Assembly (NCBI GenBank): GCA_964387775.1
Contig: CAYLZO010000026.1
Span: 1-32,140 of the forward strand
Length of the DNA: 32,140 nt
Reading direction: 5' to 3'
DNA from: CAYLZO01 sp964387775
GTDB lineage: Bacteria > Chloroflexota > Anaerolineae > JAAYZQ01
Both the position numbers and the translations under genes were made by a program. Shown piece after piece: positions 22,356-31,601 of the stretch. How positions within the stretch are numbered: the first letter of the stretch is position 1; every line of letters begins with the position of its first letter. A model generated the notes under the pieces. The model was given only the letters and a program-made list of their open reading frames with translations. It did no database searches and was not told where the DNA came from.

Positions 22356-25088
22356 ATGGAAAAGAAAATCGAAACCCTCATCGCGCAGATGACGCTCGAA
22401 GAGATGACGCTTGAAGAGATGACGCTTGAAGAGATGACGCTCGAAGAGATGACGCTCGAAGAAAAGATCGCCCTGCTCGCTGGAGCAGATATGTGGCATA
22501 CGGTAGCCATCGAGCGCCTGGGCATTCCTGCCCTCCGCCTTACCGATGGCCCCGGCGGCGCCCGGGGAACCCAGTCTCACCAGGGTCCCACTTCGGCCTG
22601 CTTTCCCGCCGGCGTAGCCCTGGCCGCCACCTGGAATACAGAGCTTGTCGGGCGGGTGGGCGCTGCGCTGGCCGAGGAAACGAGGGTCAAAGGCGCTCAC
22701 ATCCTGCTGGCGCCCACGGTCAATATGCACCGCTCGCCGCTGGCCGGCCGCAACTTTGAATGCTACTCCGAGGACCCTTACCTCACCGGCCGGATGGCCA
22801 TCGCCTACATAAACGGGCTGCAAAATGGAGGAATAGGAGCCTGCATCAAGCACTTTGTCTGCAACGACTCCGAGTTCGAGCGCAAAACCATCAGCTCCCA
22901 GGTTCCCGAGCGCGCCCTGCGCGAGATCTATCTGCGTCCTTTCGAAATGGCCATCCACCAGGCCAAACCCTGGACCGTGATGTCGGCCTACAACAAGGTC
23001 AACGGCCGGTGGTGCAGTGAAAACCCCTACTTGTTGTTGGACATCCTCAAAGGCGAGTGGGCGTTCGACGGAGCGGTTATATCCGACTGGTTCGGTACCT
23101 ATACCCCTCGCGCTGCCCAGGGCGGGCTGGACCTGGAGATGCCCGGCCCGGCCCGCTGGATGGGCGAGCACGTGCAGGCCGCCCTCGAAGCGGGTGACCT
23201 GAGCCCGGCCGAACTGGACGACAGGGTGCGCCGCCTGTTGCGCACCATCGAGCGGGCCGGTGCCTTTGAGCAACCGGACCTGCCGCCCGAACGTTCCGTC
23301 GACCAGCCGGAGCACCGGAGCCTGATCCGCAAAGCGGGCAGCGAAGCCATTGTCCTGCTGAAAAATGCCGGCAACCTTCTGCCCCTCGACCGGAACGAGA
23401 TCCGCTCCATCGCCGTCATCGGCGAGAATGCCCGCTGGGCCCAGATCCAGGGCGGCGGGAGCGTTCACGTGCGGCCCCATTACGTGGTCTCGCCGCTGGA
23501 TGGCATCCGCAACAAGGCAGGCGAGGCCGTCGAGGTCAGCTACGAAATCGGCTGCAACATCGGCCGCCAACTGCCCCTCATCCAGGCCGATTGGCTCACG
23601 GCCAGAGATGGAGGGCAGAAGGGACTCTGCGTCGAGTATTTTGCGAGTCCGGACCTCGGCGGGGAGCCGGTCCATGCCGAGACCGTCGAACACCTGGACC
23701 TGGTCTGGTTTGGCAAAGATGTGCCGGGCGTGGACGATAGGCAGTTCTCAGCCCGCCTGACCGGCTACCTGACGGTGCCGGAAAGCGGCCGCTACCGGCT
23801 GGGATTGATGAGCGCCGGCCTGGGCCGGCTCTACGTGGATGGCCAGGAGATGATCGACAACTGGACCGGCGTGCCACCCTGGGGTGGGCCGGAAAAAACG
23901 GTCGAATTGGAGTTGGCCGGCGGCCGCGTCTATCCGCTCCAGATTGAATACCGCTGGGAGGGGGGGGCCGATTGGCGGGTGCTGCGCCTGAGCTGCCGGC
24001 CGCCGGCGCTGATTGCGTCTATGAAAGATGCCGTGGCCCTGGCTGCCAGGTCGGACGTGGCCATCGTCGTCGTCGGCCAGACGGACGAATGGGAGCGCGA
24101 GGGCGAGGACCGGGCCGACATGGAACTGCCCGGCGACCAGGCAGCCCTCATCGAGCGGGTGGCAGCGGCCAACCCGAGCACCATCGTCGTCGTCAACAGC
24201 GGCTCGCCCATTACCATGAACTGGCTCGACCGGGTGGCGGCCGTGGTGCAGGTCTGGTACCTGGGCCAGGAGATGGGCAACGCCATCGCCGACGTGCTCT
24301 TTGGCGACGTGAACCCTTCGGGCAAATTGCCCACCACCTTCCCGGCGCGCCTTCAAGACAACCCGGCCTTTCTCAACTACCCGGGGGAGAACGGCGAGGT
24401 GCTCTATGGCGAGGGGATCTTTGTCGGCTATCGCTACTACGACGCCAAAGGGATCGAGCCGCTGTTCCCCTTTGGCCACGGGCTGTCCTTCACCGAGTTT
24501 GTGTACAGCAATCTGAGGCTGGATGCCCCCGAGTACGCGCCGGGGGAGGAGATCCGGGTTAGCTTGGATGTTCAAAACACCGGCTCGCAAGCCGGCAAGG
24601 AAGTCATCCAGATCTACGTCCGCGACGTGGAATCGAGGCTGCGACGCCCTGTAAAAGAGCTGAAGGCATTTGCCAAGGTTGCCCTGGAGCCGGGCGAAAC
24701 CAAGACGCTCTCGATCGTTCTGGATCGGCAAGCCCTGGCCTATTACGACCCCTCGCAAAAGTGTTGGGTCGCCGAACCGGGCGAGTTCAACGTGCTGGTG
24801 GGGGCTTCCTGCCAGGACATACGACTGGTGGGTCATTTCTCGCTGCTGGCCGAGCCCGCCCCCCGGTTCGACCGGGATGCTCGGCTGCATGTCGGCCTGG
24901 CATTGCGCGCGCTCCTGGCTGACGAGGCGGGCAAGGCCGTGCTGGAAAAACACCTGGGCGCCCTGCTGCAATATCCCCAGGCTTCCTTCTTGCTCGACTC
25001 GCCACTGGACGAGATCGCGGGTCACGTGCCCGATATGTTGCCCCTCTCTATGCTCAAGAGGATCAACGACGAATTGGCGGCGGTATGA
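22356..25088 (+). CDS. Cytoplasmic GH3 beta-glucosidase with inserted PA14 domain
   Basis: ATG 22356 follows AAAGGA by 6 nt. The 910-residue product has no signal peptide. The GH3 barrel starts with MTLEEKIALLAGADMWHT and has RLTDGPGGARG, CIKHFVCNDSE and the nucleophile Asp244 in VISDWFGTY. A PA14 domain (about 419-549, VEYFASPDLGG to LRLSCRPP) is inserted in the C-terminal sandwich domain, as in many beta-glucosidases of this subgroup where it helps shape the active-site pocket. A fibronectin-III-like domain (about 726-830) and an 80-residue helical tail follow. It would hydrolyse imported beta-glucosides from the non-reducing end. Odd: residues 12-36 hold five copies of MTLEE where homologs normally have one. 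The stop overlaps the next ATG (ATGA). Confidence 0.93.
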   Translation: MEKKIETLIAQMTLEEMTLEEMTLEEMTLEEMTLEEKIALLAGADMWHTVAIERLGIPALRLTDGPGGARGTQSHQGPTSACFPAGVALAATWNTELVGRVGAALAEETRVKGAHILLAPTVNMHRSPLAGRNFECYSEDPYLTGRMAIAYINGLQNGGIGACIKHFVCNDSEFERKTISSQVPERALREIYLRPFEMAIHQAKPWTVMSAYNKVNGRWCSENPYLLLDILKGEWAFDGAVISDWFGTYTPRAAQGGLDLEMPGPARWMGEHVQAALEAGDLSPAELDDRVRRLLRTIERAGAFEQPDLPPERSVDQPEHRSLIRKAGSEAIVLLKNAGNLLPLDRNEIRSIAVIGENARWAQIQGGGSVHVRPHYVVSPLDGIRNKAGEAVEVSYEIGCNIGRQLPLIQADWLTARDGGQKGLCVEYFASPDLGGEPVHAETVEHLDLVWFGKDVPGVDDRQFSARLTGYLTVPESGRYRLGLMSAGLGRLYVDGQEMIDNWTGVPPWGGPEKTVELELAGGRVYPLQIEYRWEGGADWRVLRLSCRPPALIASMKDAVALAARSDVAIVVVGQTDEWEREGEDRADMELPGDQAALIERVAAANPSTIVVVNSGSPITMNWLDRVAAVVQVWYLGQEMGNAIADVLFGDVNPSGKLPTTFPARLQDNPAFLNYPGENGEVLYGEGIFVGYRYYDAKGIEPLFPFGHGLSFTEFVYSNLRLDAPEYAPGEEIRVSLDVQNTGSQAGKEVIQIYVRDVESRLRRPVKELKAFAKVALEPGETKTLSIVLDRQALAYYDPSQKCWVAEPGEFNVLVGASCQDIRLVGHFSLLAEPAPRFDRDARLHVGLALRALLADEAGKAVLEKHLGALLQYPQASFLLDSPLDEIAGHVPDMLPLSMLKRINDELAAV
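22389..22463 (+). repeat. 15-bp coding minisatellite, five copies
   Basis: The unit ATGACGCTCGAAGAG occurs five times in frame with only wobble changes (CTC/CTT and a final GAA), encoding MTLEE. Copy-number change would leave the reading frame intact and lengthen or shorten the first helix of the GH3 enzyme. Confidence 0.95.
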
Positions 25089-28000
25089 GTACGGACAATA
25101 TCCTTGATCGCCGGGGCCGTTTCATCCTCAAAGATTTTGCAACCGCTCGCCCCTTTTCCAGTTTCCTGCCCGGCATCGCCGGGCCGCTGGGCACCCCCCT
25201 GTGGGCCTTCTACGTCAATCGCGGCCAGGCCATCGCCGGATTCGGCATCGAGAACAAGGACAACCCCATCATGGAGTTCGAGCCGGCCAACAGGGCCTAT
25301 CAGGCCACGCCCTTCACCGGCTTTCGCACCTTTCTCAAATTGAAGCGGGATCAGAGTCTGACACTTTACGAGCCCTTTGCCCCCTGGAGCGCCGGCGACG
25401 AGAGCCGGATGTGCATCGGCATGAACGAGCTGGAACTGCAAGCCAGCAGCCCGGCCCACGGCCTCCAGACGAACGTCCTCTACTTTATCCTGCCCGGTGA
25501 ACCCTTTGCCGGATTGGTCCGCCGGGTGACGCTGACCAACACCGGCGACGGGCCGCTGGCCCTGGAGGTGCTGGACGGCCTGGCCCGCGTCATGCCCTTC
25601 GGCGTGGACAATCACGGCCTGAAAGAGATGGGCCGCACGACCGAAGCCTGGATGGCGGTGTTCAACCTGGACGAGGGCCTGCCCTTCTACCGCCTTCAGG
25701 CCAGCGCCGGCGACACAGCCGAGGTGCGCGAGATCCGGGCCGGGCACTTTTACCTGGCCTTCGACGGCGCGGGCCGGCGGCTGCCGGCGTTCGTCGATCC
25801 GGTCGTCGTCTTTGGCCAGAACACGGCCCTCAGCCAGGCCGACGGATTCGTCGCCCAACCCCTGGCCGACCTCTGCCGGCAACGGCAGATCACGGCCGGC
25901 CGGACGCCCTGCGGCTTTTTCGGCGCAGACGCCCGGCTGGCCCCGGGCGAGGCACTGACGCTCTACGCCCTCGTCGGCCACGCCGGCCACGTCGAAGGCG
26001 TCCGCCGCGAGGTCGGCCGCCTGGCCCGGCCGGCCTACGTGGCGCAAAAACGGGGAGAGGCCGGGCAACTGGCCGGCCAACTCACCGGCGTCGTCGCCAC
26101 CCGGACCGGCTCGCCTCGGTTCGACGCCTACACCCGCCAGACCTTTCTCGACAACGTGCTGCGCGGCGGCTGGCCCCTCCTCCTGGGCGACGGCGAGTCG
26201 CCCGCCGTCTATCACGTCTACTCGCGCAAACACGGCGACCTGGAGCGCGACTACAACTACTTCACCCTCGCCGCCGAGCCCTACTCCCAGGGCAACGCCA
26301 ACTACCGCGACGTGAACCAGAACCGGCGCAACGACGTCCAACTCAACCCGGACGTGGGCGCCTTCAACGTCCTCGCCTTCCTGGGATTGATCCAGGCCGA
26401 CGGCTACAACCCGCTGGTGGTCGAGGGCAGCCGCTTCACGCTGCCCCCCGAGCACCGCGCCGCCGTCCTGGCGCTGGTGGAGCAACCGGAGGGGCTGGAA
26501 CTGCTGCTGGCCCGGCCCTTCACCCCCGGCCAACTCCTGCGGGCCATCGCCGACGGCGAGATGGGCTTGACCGTCAGCCCCGAAGCCTTTGTCGCCGAGG
26601 CCCTGAGCGGCGCGGAGCAGCACTTTCAGGCCGCCCCCGGCGAGGGCTACTGGATCGACCACTGGACCTACAACCTCGACCTCATCGAGTCTTACCTGGC
26701 CGTCTATCCCGACAGAAAGGACGAGTTGTTGTTCGGCGGGCCGGCCGTGCCCTATTTTGACAACCCGGCCGTCGTCCGGCCCCGCGCCCGCAAATACGTG
26801 CTCGCCGGCGAGAACCGGGTGCCCGGCGAGAACCGGGTGCGCCAGTACGGGGCCGTGGTCGAGGACGAAGAAAAAGCGGCCCTCATCGCCGCGCGCACCG
26901 AGTCGCCCAACCTGGTGCGCACCGCCCATAGCCTGAAGGCCACAGGCGGCCGGGGCGACGTCTACCGCACGACCGTCTTTGCCAAGCTGGTGGGTTTGGC
27001 CCTGCTCAAATTCGCCACCCTCGACCCCCTGGGCCTGGGCGTCGAGATGGAGGCTGGCAAGCCGGGCTGGTGCGACGCGCTCAACGGCCTGCCGGGCCTG
27101 TTCGGCTCGTCGCTGTGCGAGACCTACGAACTGGAGCGCCTGCTGACCTTCCTGCTGGAAGCGATGGTGGAAAAGGGCGTGGTCGACCTGCCGGTCGAGC
27201 AGTACGACCTCCTGCAAGAGGTGACGGACGTCCTGGCGGCGTGGTGCGAGTCGGATGGTCCAGACCGGGATTTCCGCTGCTGGGACGCCGTAGCCACCGC
27301 CCGCGAAACCTACCGCGAGCGCGTCCGCCTGGGCTTTGACGGTCAAACCGAATCTGTGCCTTTTGACGAGCTGGCGCCGATCCTGACCGCGTTTCAGGCC
27401 AAGGTGCAGGTCGGCATTCAGCGCGCCGTGGAGATGAACCAAGGCGCGTCGCCCGGCCTGCCGCCCACCTATTTGGCCTACACCGTCACCGGCTACGAGC
27501 GGCTGGCCGGCGCCGACGAGCAGGGCCGCCCCTACGTCCGGGCCACCGGCTTTGAGCCGGCCGTGCTGCCCCTCTTTCTCGAAGGCCCGGTCCACGCCCT
27601 GAAGGTCCAGCCCGACGTGACCTCGGCGCGGGACCTCCACGCCCGGCTCCGGCAGAGCGAGCTGTACGACCGCAAGCTGGGCATGTACAAGGTCAACGCG
27701 CCGCTGGCGGGCCAGTCCCACGAGATCGGCCGGGCGCGGGCCTTTACGCCCGGCTGGCTGGAAAATGAATCGATCTGGCTGCACATGGAATACAAATACC
27801 TGCTGGAGGTGCTGAAAGCCGGGTTGTACGAGGAGTTCTACGACGACTTTCGGCGCGCCCTGGTCTGCTTCCAGGACCCGGCCGTCTATGGCCGCAGCCC
27901 GCTGGAGAACTCGTCGTTCCTGGTCAGCAGCGCCCACCCCGACGCGTCGCTGCACGGCGGCGGGTTCGTCGCCCGCCTTAGCGGCGCCACGGCCGAGTTT

Positions 28001-28366
28001 CTGAGCATCTGGACGACGATGATGGCCGGCCCGCGGCCCTTCTTCCTGCAGAATGGCAAGCTGTGCCTCCAGTTCCAGCCCGCGCTGCCCGGCTGGCTGT
28101 TCGACGCCGAGGGGCAAGTCACGTTCACGTTCTTAGGACACACGCCGGTCACGATCCACAATCCCGACCGGGTGGACACCTGGCCGGGCGACGGGCCGGG
28201 TTGGCCGAAGAAGCATCCGGTGTCATTGCACCTTCCGGGCCAGCGCCAGATCGAGTTTGCCGACGGCGTCATCCCTGCCCCGTACGCCGAGATAGTGCGG
28301 GCCGGGCAGGTCGAGCGCATTCACATCTCGATTGCTGTGGAGAATGAGGAGCAAAGTGGACGATGA
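25085..28366 (+). CDS. GH161/GH94-like beta-glucan phosphorylase
   Basis: The product has 1093 residues and its start overlaps the GH3 stop by four bases (ATGA). Its size and the blocks GNANYRDVNQNRRNDV, NPDVGAFNVLAFLGLI and EAGKPGWCDALNGLPGLFGSS fit the large phosphorylases related to GH94 (GH149/GH161 type, about 1100 residues), which degrade beta-1,3-glucan chains by phosphorolysis. Asp664 in GWCDALNG sits where the family has its general acid. No signal peptide, so cytoplasmic. It should shorten imported oligosaccharides, giving glucose 1-phosphate, and leave the disaccharide for the GH94 enzyme. The family assignment to GH161 is from memory of these motifs and needs a profile search. A truncated copy of its first 40 residues lies at 18052. 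Confidence 0.85.
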   Translation: MSTDNILDRRGRFILKDFATARPFSSFLPGIAGPLGTPLWAFYVNRGQAIAGFGIENKDNPIMEFEPANRAYQATPFTGFRTFLKLKRDQSLTLYEPFAPWSAGDESRMCIGMNELELQASSPAHGLQTNVLYFILPGEPFAGLVRRVTLTNTGDGPLALEVLDGLARVMPFGVDNHGLKEMGRTTEAWMAVFNLDEGLPFYRLQASAGDTAEVREIRAGHFYLAFDGAGRRLPAFVDPVVVFGQNTALSQADGFVAQPLADLCRQRQITAGRTPCGFFGADARLAPGEALTLYALVGHAGHVEGVRREVGRLARPAYVAQKRGEAGQLAGQLTGVVATRTGSPRFDAYTRQTFLDNVLRGGWPLLLGDGESPAVYHVYSRKHGDLERDYNYFTLAAEPYSQGNANYRDVNQNRRNDVQLNPDVGAFNVLAFLGLIQADGYNPLVVEGSRFTLPPEHRAAVLALVEQPEGLELLLARPFTPGQLLRAIADGEMGLTVSPEAFVAEALSGAEQHFQAAPGEGYWIDHWTYNLDLIESYLAVYPDRKDELLFGGPAVPYFDNPAVVRPRARKYVLAGENRVPGENRVRQYGAVVEDEEKAALIAARTESPNLVRTAHSLKATGGRGDVYRTTVFAKLVGLALLKFATLDPLGLGVEMEAGKPGWCDALNGLPGLFGSSLCETYELERLLTFLLEAMVEKGVVDLPVEQYDLLQEVTDVLAAWCESDGPDRDFRCWDAVATARETYRERVRLGFDGQTESVPFDELAPILTAFQAKVQVGIQRAVEMNQGASPGLPPTYLAYTVTGYERLAGADEQGRPYVRATGFEPAVLPLFLEGPVHALKVQPDVTSARDLHARLRQSELYDRKLGMYKVNAPLAGQSHEIGRARAFTPGWLENESIWLHMEYKYLLEVLKAGLYEEFYDDFRRALVCFQDPAVYGRSPLENSSFLVSSAHPDASLHGGGFVARLSGATAEFLSIWTTMMAGPRPFFLQNGKLCLQFQPALPGWLFDAEGQVTFTFLGHTPVTIHNPDRVDTWPGDGPGWPKKHPVSLHLPGQRQIEFADGVIPAPYAEIVRAGQVERIHISIAVENEEQSGR
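26805..26839 (+). repeat. In-frame 18-bp duplication in the phosphorylase gene
   Basis: CCGGCGAGAACCGGGTG occurs at 26805-26821 and 26823-26839, encoding GENRV-P-GENRV. The offset of 18 nt keeps the frame and adds six residues. Confidence 0.85.
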
Positions 28367-28407
28367 GGTCAAAGATGCGCTGGCTGCGCTGCCAGGTCGA
28401 GGAGCAT

Positions 28408-28724
28408 TCAAGGTCCGTTAAGGCTGCCGTCTCCGGGATGGCGCGGAGAGCCTTGCCTATCGACCGCGATCTCGGCCACCGTCTGGCCGGCCGTCTGCGC
28501 CGCGTACAGCTCCTCTGTGGTCATGCCCAGCGCTTCGGCCAGGAGGGTGGGCATGGTGCTGGCGTAGCCGTAGCCCCTCATGCCATGACCACCCCGGCCA
28601 TAGCCCCCGCAGGCCTCACCGTAGGGGCCGGCATCCGCCGCCGGAGTGTGGCATCCTGGGCCAACGCGATGCCGGCCAGGCCCACCACCAGCACCGATAC
28701 GATCAACACTGCCTCTAGGCCCAA
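28408..28724 (-). pseudogene. Small secreted Gly-rich protein, frameshifted
   Basis: In one minus-strand frame from TTG 28724 there is a clear signal peptide (AVLIVSVLVVGLAGIALA, then QDATLRR). That frame ends soon after. In the frame one base over, a Gly/Tyr-rich stretch (CGGYGRGGHGMRGYGYAS) leads to MPTLLAEALGMTTEELYAAQ and TVAEIAV, a short helical motif seen in small secreted proteins of this type, ending at 28408. The two halves join near a CGGCGGCGG run at about 28625-28640, so one base appears to be lost. It lies directly after the ABC-2 permease on the same strand. Either decayed or a sequencing error; function unknown. Confidence 0.55.
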
Positions 28725-28736
28725 TAGGTATTGCCT

Positions 28737-29468
28737 CTAGGCCAGCCGTCGAGCCAGCGCCCACGTCGCCAGGCCAAAGAAGGCGACCGTAAACGCGGCC
28801 AGGACGCCCAGGTCCAGGATGGCCGTGGCGGGCGAGCCGCCGCTCATGGCCACGTCCAGCGATTCGACGGCGTAGGTCAAGGGCAACAGCCGGGCCACGA
28901 CCTGCAAGCCCGGCGGAAACGAGGCCACCGGCACAAACACGCCGCCCAGGAACATCATCGGAAAGCGAAAGACGTTGGCCAGCGTCTGGGCCTCGAACAC
29001 CTCCTCGACTGCCGCCGAAACCAGCGCACCCATGGCCGAAAAGGCCGTGGCGGAGAGGACCATAGCCAGGAAGAGCAGCGGCCAGTTAACACCTCCCAGG
29101 CCAAAGACGAACAACGCCAGGATCAATATCAGCAGCGTGGTTGCCAGCCCAAAGACCACGCCGCCCAGGATCTTGCCCGCTAACAGCGCCGGTAGTCGCA
29201 GCGGTGCCAGTAGCAGGCGCTCCAGCGCGCCAATTCGCCGTTCGAAGGTGATGACGATGGCTTCCATGCTGCTGGCCCCAAACAGTAGGGTTAACGCCAA
29301 CAGGCCGGGCACCAGCTCTTCCAGGTTGCCTGGGTCGCGGATGGCGAAAGCGAGCACAAAGGCCAGAGGAAAAAGGATGCCCCAACTCACGTTGGGCGGC
29401 TTGAAATAGTAGGCCCTCAGGTCCTTGAGCATGATGTACCAGATTCCCCGCAGATCGTCGATCAGCAT
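28737..29468 (-). CDS. ABC-2 type transporter permease
   Basis: The 243-residue membrane protein has six likely spans: the first around residues 26-44, others at LVPGLLALTLLFGA, FGLATTLLILILALFVFG, LLFLAMVLSATAFSAMGAL, and the last near the C-terminus (FTVAFFGLATWALA). It carries the ABC-2 family pattern, including ERRIGALERLLLAPLR before the third span and FPMMFLGGVFVP near residue 170. Its ATG lies 1 nt after the ATPase stop. With that ATPase it would form an exporter, as in drug or lipid/polysaccharide exporters of the DrrAB/NodIJ kind. Substrate unknown. Confidence 0.9.
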   Translation of the reverse strand: MLIDDLRGIWYIMLKDLRAYYFKPPNVSWGILFPLAFVLAFAIRDPGNLEELVPGLLALTLLFGASSMEAIVITFERRIGALERLLLAPLRLPALLAGKILGGVVFGLATTLLILILALFVFGLGGVNWPLLFLAMVLSATAFSAMGALVSAAVEEVFEAQTLANVFRFPMMFLGGVFVPVASFPPGLQVVARLLPLTYAVESLDVAMSGGSPATAILDLGVLAAFTVAFFGLATWALARRLA

Positions 29469-29469
29469 G

Positions 29470-30423
29470 TCACTTGCCCTTTCCCCCCTTTTCGGCCTGC
29501 ATCACCTCGGCGCTCAGGCCGGTCAATTGCACGAACACATCCTCCAGCGTCGGCTGGACGGTGCGGATAGATAGCAGGCGGTGTCCCTCCGACTCGGCCA
29601 GGGCCATGGCTTCGCGGACCAGGGGGGCCGGCTCGCCGCCGACGAGGCGCCGCGTCTCCGTGCGGCCGTCCCCCTCTTGCAACGTCACCTCGACGGCGGC
29701 GGCGCCCTGCACCTGTGCCTTCAGGCCGGCCAGCGTATCCAGCGCCACGATCCGGCCCCGGACGAGGAGGGCGATGCGGTCGCACAGCCGCTCGGCCTCT
29801 TCCAGGTAGTGGGTGGTCAAAAAGACCGTCACCCCTTCGTCGCGCAGCCCGGCGATCATTTGCCGCAGATTGCGCGCGCTGAGCACGTCCAGACCCGTCG
29901 TCGGTTCGTCGAGGAAGAGAATCGCCGGCCGGTGAGCCAGCGCGGCGGCGATGGTCAGGGCGCGTTTCATGCCGCGTGAGAGCTTGGCAAAGGGGGTGTC
30001 GCGTTTTTCTGACAGCCGGAAGCGCGCCAGCAACTCGTCTGCACGAGAAGCACGTTCGTTGCGTGGCACCCCGTAGAGCTGCATGGAAAAGACCAGGTTG
30101 TCAAAGGCCGTCAGCTCGTCGTACAGATTGGACGCCTCGGGCACGACGCCGATCCGCTTCTTGATCTGCGGCAGGTGGCTGGAACGGTCCAGTCCCAACA
30201 GGCGCGCGTGCCCTGCTGTGGGCTGGGAAAGGCCAGAGAGCACACGGATGGTCGTCGTTTTGCCCGCGCCGTTGGGGCCCAGAAAGCCAAACACCTCTCC
30301 CCGATGCACCTGGAACGAAATGTGGTCGACGGCAAGCAGGCCCGATTCCGCTGGCCCGTACTGTTTGGTCAGATCTGAAACCTCAATCACTGGAACCGGG
30401 GCGGGATCAATCATTCGGATCAT
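29470..30423 (-). CDS. ABC-2 type exporter ATPase
   Basis: The 317-residue product is a single nucleotide-binding domain with a C-terminal extension. Walker A is GPNGAGKTTT (near residue 50), the signature is LSRGMKRAL, Walker B ILFLDEPTTGLD, and the switch histidine is in TTHYLEEAE. The extension (about 235-317) is the type found on DrrA-like export ATPases, ending with LEDVFVQLTG. Its ATG overlaps the stop of the upstream MOT1-type gene (ATGA), and the permease follows by 1 nt, so the three genes form one translationally linked operon. Confidence 0.93.
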   Translation of the reverse strand: MIRMIDPAPVPVIEVSDLTKQYGPAESGLLAVDHISFQVHRGEVFGFLGPNGAGKTTTIRVLSGLSQPTAGHARLLGLDRSSHLPQIKKRIGVVPEASNLYDELTAFDNLVFSMQLYGVPRNERASRADELLARFRLSEKRDTPFAKLSRGMKRALTIAAALAHRPAILFLDEPTTGLDVLSARNLRQMIAGLRDEGVTVFLTTHYLEEAERLCDRIALLVRGRIVALDTLAGLKAQVQGAAAVEVTLQEGDGRTETRRLVGGEPAPLVREAMALAESEGHRLLSIRTVQPTLEDVFVQLTGLSAEVMQAEKGGKGK

Positions 30424-31601
30424 TTTTCTCCATTCGGTTCATCTTCCTCCACATCCAGACGGAGAGAGGATAACAGGCCGCGCCGCTTACAAGCCCGCAA
30501 CAGGTGGGTTACAGCCAGGCCGGCGGCAAAGCCGATGGCCATGTTGGTGGCAACAGACAGGGCAGCGGTACCCACTGCCAGCCCCAGCTTCCACCCCCGC
30601 AGTTCGATGACCGGCCTGGCCAGTTGGACGCCGACCAGGAACATCATGCCGGCAATCAGCGGCATTGGGAAGGCGGCCATGACATCGGCAATCGACTGGC
30701 TCAGAAAGAGCCCAATGGCCACTTCGATCAGCCCCTCAAGAATGGGTGTGCCGCCCGTGCGCGCGCCGAAATAGTACTGCCCGGCCAGCCCGCCCGCGCC
30801 GTGGCACATGGGCATCCCGGCGAACAAGGAGGCAGCAACGTTCATGACCCCCATGTTGAGCATCAGCTTGCGCCCGCCGACCGCTTTCTCCGGGAAATAG
30901 TCACGGATGAGCGCCGCAGGCGCCATGACGGCGTTGGTGATCGAAAGCGGGATCTGGGCAAACCCGGCCAGTAGCATCGCCTGCCACACGTCACCCAGGC
31001 GGGGCAGCGTCAAAGGCGGCAGCGTCAGGGACAGATCCCACGAGCGGGGCAGATTGCCTTGCCAGGCCATGATCGCCAGCCCCAAGATCATCAAGACGAT
31101 GGCCGCCGGGGCGTAGCGGTTCTCGCGCAGGATCAGGACAATGGTTATGGCCACGAGTCCCAGCAGAGGTGCAGGGCGCATCCACTGGATGGCCTGCCAC
31201 CCCAGGATCAAGCCCAGGGCAAGTTGGATGCCACGCACAAGGAAGGTGGGCGTGACGTCGATGAGCCTGCGCAGCAGCCCGGTAAAGACCAGGACCAACC
31301 ACACGGCGCCCAGCCCCAACCCCGAAGCATAGACCAGGGAGGGAGACCATCCCTGCCCGATGGCGGCTGCAGCAATGACCTTTTTCGGCTGCAACGGCAT
31401 CGGCAGGCGATAGATCAGGCCGAGGGCAATGTTGGTCAAACCGAGCATGATAAACAGCCCGGCCGGGTTCAGGCCATTGACGGCGATGTAGCCGATGGCC
31501 AGGGGAAACAGCGTGCCGAAATCGCCCATCGACCCGGCCAGCTCGCGTAGACTAAACTCAAAATCGCGATGGCCGTTCTCAGGCCTCTGACCAGCAGTCA
31601 T
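30420..31601 (-). CDS. MOT1-type molybdate/sulfate transporter
   Basis: A polytopic membrane protein of about 393 residues. It shows the hallmark segments of the MOT1 branch of the sulfate-permease-like superfamily: SMGDFGTLFPLAIGY near the start, RLPMPLQPKKVIAAAAIGQG, and PMCHGAGGLAGQYYFGARTGG. It should import molybdate (or sulfate). I prefer ATG 31601, which has GAGGA/AGGAGG just upstream, over ATG 31622 and GTG 31637, which lack a good ribosome binding site; the conserved part begins at FEFSLRELAG in either case. The stop overlaps the start of the ABC ATPase. The pairing of a molybdate-type carrier with an ABC-2 exporter has no obvious functional link. Confidence 0.88.
   Translation of the reverse strand: MTAGQRPENGHRDFEFSLRELAGSMGDFGTLFPLAIGYIAVNGLNPAGLFIMLGLTNIALGLIYRLPMPLQPKKVIAAAAIGQGWSPSLVYASGLGLGAVWLVLVFTGLLRRLIDVTPTFLVRGIQLALGLILGWQAIQWMRPAPLLGLVAITIVLILRENRYAPAAIVLMILGLAIMAWQGNLPRSWDLSLTLPPLTLPRLGDVWQAMLLAGFAQIPLSITNAVMAPAALIRDYFPEKAVGGRKLMLNMGVMNVAASLFAGMPMCHGAGGLAGQYYFGARTGGTPILEGLIEVAIGLFLSQSIADVMAAFPMPLIAGMMFLVGVQLARPVIELRGWKLGLAVGTAALSVATNMAIGFAAGLAVTHLLRACKRRGLLSSLRLDVEEDEPNGEK

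Noticed and set aside
22389..22463. CRISPR-like array
   Set aside because: The five 15-bp units are directly adjacent without spacers and are in frame inside a GH3 gene.
25022..28117. 1031-codon minus-strand open frame
   Set aside because: Shadow of the GH161-like phosphorylase gene, whose plus-strand frame shows conserved catalytic blocks and an ATGA overlap with the GH3 gene.
28363..28740. 125-codon plus-strand open frame after the phosphorylase
   Set aside because: Product is basic and unstructured; the opposite strand holds a signal peptide and a known small-protein motif, so this is probably antisense.
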